Assembly (NCBI GenBank): GCA_023415545.1
Contig: JAEZKJ010000178.1
Coordinates: forward strand, 1 to 26,631
DNA: 26,631 bases
DNA from: Bacteroidota bacterium
GTDB taxonomy: Bacteria; Bacteroidota; Bacteroidia; Bacteroidales; Bacteroidaceae
Direction of reading: 5' to 3'
A program made the position numbers and the translations under genes. Under the pieces are notes generated by a model. It searched no databases. It saw nothing but the letters and a program-made list of their open reading frames with translations, and was not told the DNA's origin. Positions 23,935 through 26,631 of this stretch are shown piece after piece (the stretch's first letter is position 1; each line of letters starts with the position of its first letter).

Positions 23935-25278
23935 ATGGCAGCAGAACAACAATATATTGATATATTTCTTGAATGCAAATCTGCTATAAACGAACACAGT
24001 TCACAGCTGTTAAATTCTAAGAGAGCAGGGGCATTCGAGAGTTTCAAGAAAAATGGATTCCCTACCCGAAAGGTAGAGAAATACAAATATACAGATGTAG
24101 ATGCATTTTTTGCTCCTGATTATGGATTGAACATTAATCGCTTGGATATACCGGTAAATCCATACGAAGTATTCAAGTGTGATGTGCCTAACATGAGCAC
24201 AGCTCTCTACTTTATTGTAAATGATAGTTTCTACCCGGTCTCTCAAACTGCTCCTTTTTTACCAAAAGGTGTTATAATAGGTAGTTTAAAAGAGATTTCC
24301 GAGAAACACCCTGAGCTTATAGAGAAATATTACGCTCAAATTGCTAATAGTGCTGAGGATTCTATAACAGCCCTCAACACAATGATGGCACAGGATGGCT
24401 TTGTGCTTTATGTGCCTAAAAATGTAGTAGTTGACAAACCTATTCAGTTAGTTAATATTCTTCATTCCAGTGTTGACCTAATGTCAAACAGGAGGTTGTT
24501 GGTTATACTTGAAGAGAATGCACAAGCTAAACTTTTGGTTTGTGACCATGCCATGGATAATGTCAATTTCTTGTCTACTCAGGTTATTGAGGCTTTTGTT
24601 GGTGAAAACTCTTTCTTAGATATTTATGAACTGGAAGAGACTCATAATAAAAGTGTCCGCTTCAGTAATCTGTATGTGTCACAACAGGCAAATAGTAATG
24701 TGCTTATTAACGGCATGACTCTTCATAATGGGGTGTCACGTAATATGACAAATGTAACTCTTGAAGGAAGAGGTGCTGAAGTTAAACTTTGCGGAATGGC
24801 GATTGCCGACAAGCATGAACATGTCGATAACCATACATTCATCGATCATAAGGTTAGCGATTGTACAAGCAGTGAGCTATTCAAATATGTGCTCGATGAT
24901 GATGCTGTTGGTGCTTTCGCCGGAAAAGTGTTAGTGCGCCATGGTGCACAGAATACTAAATCGGAACAGACAAACCGCAATATCTGTATCACGCGTTCGG
25001 CTAGAATGTATACACAACCTCAACTTGAAATTTATGCTGATGATGTGAAATGTTCACATGGAGCAACAGTAGGACAATTAGATGAGAATGCACTTTTCTA
25101 TATGCAGCAACGTGGTATATCTTTAAAAGAGGCACGTTTGCTACTTATGTTTGCCTTTGTGAATGAAGTTATCGATAATGTCAGTCTTGATGTACTAAAA
25201 GAGAGACTTCACATTCTTGTCGAGAAGAGATTCCGTGGTGAACTCAGTAAGTGCGTAGGTTGTGCAATATGTAAATAA
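23935..25278 (+). CDS. sufD: Fe-S cluster assembly protein SufD
   Basis: A 447-residue beta-helix protein that pairs with SufB and is needed for iron entry into the scaffold. Family features are the N-terminal helical region with FPTRKVEKYKYTD, the right-handed beta-helix core (VNILHSSVDLMSNRRLLVILEENAQAKLLV and following), SEQTNRNICITRSARMYTQPQLEIYADDVKCSHGATVGQLDENALFYMQQRGIS, whose histidine in CSHGATVG is near the site paired with the SufB cysteine, and the helical SufC-binding end. Oddly, the last residues read KCVGCAICK, three cysteines spaced CxxCxxC (C440, C443, C446), which E. coli SufD lacks as far as I recall. The gene lies 2 bases after sufC and 7 before sufS. Confidence 0.95.
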   Translation: MAAEQQYIDIFLECKSAINEHSSQLLNSKRAGAFESFKKNGFPTRKVEKYKYTDVDAFFAPDYGLNINRLDIPVNPYEVFKCDVPNMSTALYFIVNDSFYPVSQTAPFLPKGVIIGSLKEISEKHPELIEKYYAQIANSAEDSITALNTMMAQDGFVLYVPKNVVVDKPIQLVNILHSSVDLMSNRRLLVILEENAQAKLLVCDHAMDNVNFLSTQVIEAFVGENSFLDIYELEETHNKSVRFSNLYVSQQANSNVLINGMTLHNGVSRNMTNVTLEGRGAEVKLCGMAIADKHEHVDNHTFIDHKVSDCTSSELFKYVLDDDAVGAFAGKVLVRHGAQNTKSEQTNRNICITRSARMYTQPQLEIYADDVKCSHGATVGQLDENALFYMQQRGISLKEARLLLMFAFVNEVIDNVSLDVLKERLHILVEKRFRGELSKCVGCAICK

Positions 25279-25285
25279 TTTGATT

Positions 25286-26500
25286 ATGTACGATGTTCTA
25301 AAAATAAGAGAAGATTTTCCCATTTTAGGTAGAGAGATTTATGGTAAACCTCTTATCTATTTTGATAATGGAGCCACTACACAAAAACCAAAATGTGTTG
25401 TCGAAACTATCGTAAATGGATACTATTCGGTGAATGCCAATGTTCATCGAGGAGTTCATTTTCTCTCTCAACAAGCTACTGAACTTCACGAAGCATCTCG
25501 TGAAACAGTAAGAAAATTTATAAATGCAAAAAGTACAAACGAAATTGTCTTTACGCGCGGCACTACTGAAAGTATAAACCTTATTGCATCATCATTTGTC
25601 GAGAGTCAGATGAAAGAGGGTGATGAGGTCATTATATCTACGATGGAACATCATAGTAACATCGTTCCTTGGCAATTGCAAGCTGAAAAAAAAGGAATAA
25701 AACTTAAAGTGATACCTATCAATGATAAGGGTGAGCTTCTTATGGATGAATATAAGAAACTATTTTCTCCAAAAACTAAGTTGGTAAGTGTTGTTCACGT
25801 AAGTAATGTTCTTGGTACTATAAATCCTGTTAAGGAGATTGTTGATATAGCACATGAACATAATGTCCCTGTTCTTATTGATGGTGCACAAAGTGTGCCT
25901 CATATGAAGGTTGATGTACAGGAAATTGGTGCAGACTTCTTTGCTTTCAGTGCTCATAAAATATATGGTCCTACAGGAATAGGTGTACTTTATGGGAAAG
26001 AGGAGTGGTTGGAAAAACTTCCTCCTTATCAAGGTGGGGGAGAGATGATACAGAGTGTCTCTTTTGAAAAGACTACTTTTAATGAACTACCATATAAGTT
26101 TGAAGCTGGTACTCCTGATTATATAGGGTCTACTGCTTTGGCTTCAGCTTTGGATTATGTGTCACAAGTTGGCATTGAAAATATCTCATCTTATGAAGAT
26201 GAGTTGACAAAATATGCTATGAATCGTTTTTATGAGATTCCGGGCATGCGTATTTTCGGTGATTCAGAGCATAAAAGTGGAGTAATATCTTTCCTTGTCG
26301 GTGATATTCACCATCTTGATATGGGAACGCTGCTCGATAGACTTGGTATTGCCGTTAGAACAGGTCATCACTGTGCTGAACCACTAATGAGAAGATTAGG
26401 TATTGAAGGTACAGTTAGAGCCTCATTGGGTATGTATAATACGAAAGAGGAGATTGATGCGCTTGTCAATGGTATAGACCGAGTACGTAAAATGTTTTAG
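25286..26500 (+). CDS. sufS: Cysteine desulfurase SufS
   Basis: A 404-residue PLP enzyme that takes sulfur from cysteine, leaving alanine, and passes it on as persulfide. The PLP lysine is K225 in AFSAHKIYGPTGIG. The active cysteine is C363 in RTGHHCAEPLMRRLG, in the short-loop context typical of group II desulfurases. Other class V aminotransferase marks are YFDNGATTQKP, ANVHRGVHFLSQQAT, FTRGTTESINL, STMEHHSNIVPWQ and LIDGAQSVPH. I placed the start at the ATG at 25286, because the protein then begins MYDVLKIREDFP as expected; an upstream GTG frame would overlap sufD. It is the last gene of the cvpA-sufBCDS unit, followed by a terminator. A sulfur carrier such as SufE or SufU must be encoded elsewhere. 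Confidence 0.97.
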   Translation: MYDVLKIREDFPILGREIYGKPLIYFDNGATTQKPKCVVETIVNGYYSVNANVHRGVHFLSQQATELHEASRETVRKFINAKSTNEIVFTRGTTESINLIASSFVESQMKEGDEVIISTMEHHSNIVPWQLQAEKKGIKLKVIPINDKGELLMDEYKKLFSPKTKLVSVVHVSNVLGTINPVKEIVDIAHEHNVPVLIDGAQSVPHMKVDVQEIGADFFAFSAHKIYGPTGIGVLYGKEEWLEKLPPYQGGGEMIQSVSFEKTTFNELPYKFEAGTPDYIGSTALASALDYVSQVGIENISSYEDELTKYAMNRFYEIPGMRIFGDSEHKSGVISFLVGDIHHLDMGTLLDRLGIAVRTGHHCAEPLMRRLGIEGTVRASLGMYNTKEEIDALVNGIDRVRKMF

Positions 26501-26520
26501 TTTAATAAAATCATATAATT

Positions 26521-26556
26521 AAAAGAGCTTGAGAATTTACCCTCAAGCTCTTTTTT
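26521..26556 (+). terminator. Intrinsic terminator after sufS
   Basis: AAAAGAGCTTGAG (26521-26533) pairs with CTCAAGCTCTTTT (26542-26554) around an 8-base loop and ends in six T residues. The A tract on the other side lets it act in both directions. It closes the cvpA-sufBCDS unit. Confidence 0.92.
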
Positions 26557-26558
26557 GA

Positions 26559-26566
26559 TATATTTG
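26559..26566 (+). promoter_or_regulatory. Candidate -7 element of the last, truncated gene
   Basis: TATATTTG matches TAnnTTTG, directly after the sufS terminator and 21 bases before the ATG at 26588. A properly spaced -33 element was not found, so the call is weak. Confidence 0.35.
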
Positions 26567-26587
26567 TATTAAACATATTATAATATT

Positions 26588-26631
26588 ATGAAGTTTTTTA
26601 GAGTTAATATCTTTCTCTGTTTAATATTTTT
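26588..26631 (+). CDS. Start of an exported protein gene, cut by the window edge
   Basis: Only 14 codons are visible: MKFFRVNIFLCLIF, a basic start followed by a hydrophobic run, which looks like a signal peptide. A -7 element lies 21 bases upstream. Nothing can be said about the mature protein. A chance start cannot be excluded with so little sequence. Confidence 0.4.
   Translation, partial: MKFFRVNIFLCLIF

Noticed and set aside
25262..25285. Upstream GTG start for sufS
   Set aside because: It overlaps the sufD 3' end and adds residues not seen in the family; the ATG at 25286 gives the usual N-terminus.
1..26631. Mobile element, prophage, defence island, tRNA or rRNA
   Set aside because: No transposase, integrase, long terminal repeats, cloverleaf or rRNA segments were seen; gene content is housekeeping and base use is even.

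Overview
The window reads as a chromosomal stretch from an AT-rich member of the Bacteroidota, most likely order Bacteroidales. Three things point there: candidate promoters of the TTTG / TAnnTTTG type (for example TTTG-N20-TATCTTTG before rimP), A-rich leaders with few strong Shine-Dalgarno sites, and gene neighbourhoods familiar from that order (TPR protein / beta-barrel / topA / aroK / speA / argB / ECF sigma, and rimP-nusA-infB / cvpA / sufBCDS). Genus assignment is not possible from the sequence alone. Coding density is high, no gene looks broken, and there is no sign of a mobile element, phage, CRISPR array, rRNA or tRNA. No gene-free stretch exceeds about 215 bases.

Layout. 1-189 is the 3' end of a butyrate kinase gene, closed by a bidirectional terminator. 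247-2827 is a leftward block: a DUF4491-like membrane protein coupled to an Lrp/AsnC regulator, then a small unknown protein behind a CorC/HlyC-type CBS-domain membrane protein. 3032-8102 is a rightward block: a Nudix hydrolase, a 962-residue secreted TPR protein and a 540-residue outer-membrane beta-barrel, closed by a 17-bp-stem terminator. 8219-13797 holds topA, aroK, speA and argB. 13862-14831 is an ECF sigma factor overlapping a membrane protein that is probably its anti-sigma factor. 15046-16167 is a YgjP-type metallopeptidase convergent with an unknown membrane-anchored protein. 16251-21136 is the rimP-nusA-infB translation/transcription operon with a compact leader. 21219-26500 is cvpA followed by the sufBCDS Fe-S cluster assembly operon and a terminator. 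A last gene, cut by the window edge, begins at 26588.

How the genes fit together. Most are housekeeping: supercoiling control, the aromatic precursor pathway, arginine and polyamine metabolism, ribosome maturation, termination and initiation factors, and Fe-S assembly. The less understood parts are the TPR/beta-barrel pair, the sigma/anti-sigma pair and several small membrane proteins.

The most interesting signal is the roughly 60-base leader of rimP. A strong promoter sits only 7 bases upstream of a 19-codon open frame. That frame contains tandem Trp codons directly before a terminator-like hairpin and ends in an ATGA overlap with rimP. This looks like a translation-sensitive attenuator of the nusA operon, but it is an inference from one sequence. 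I found no exotic defence or mobile system here.
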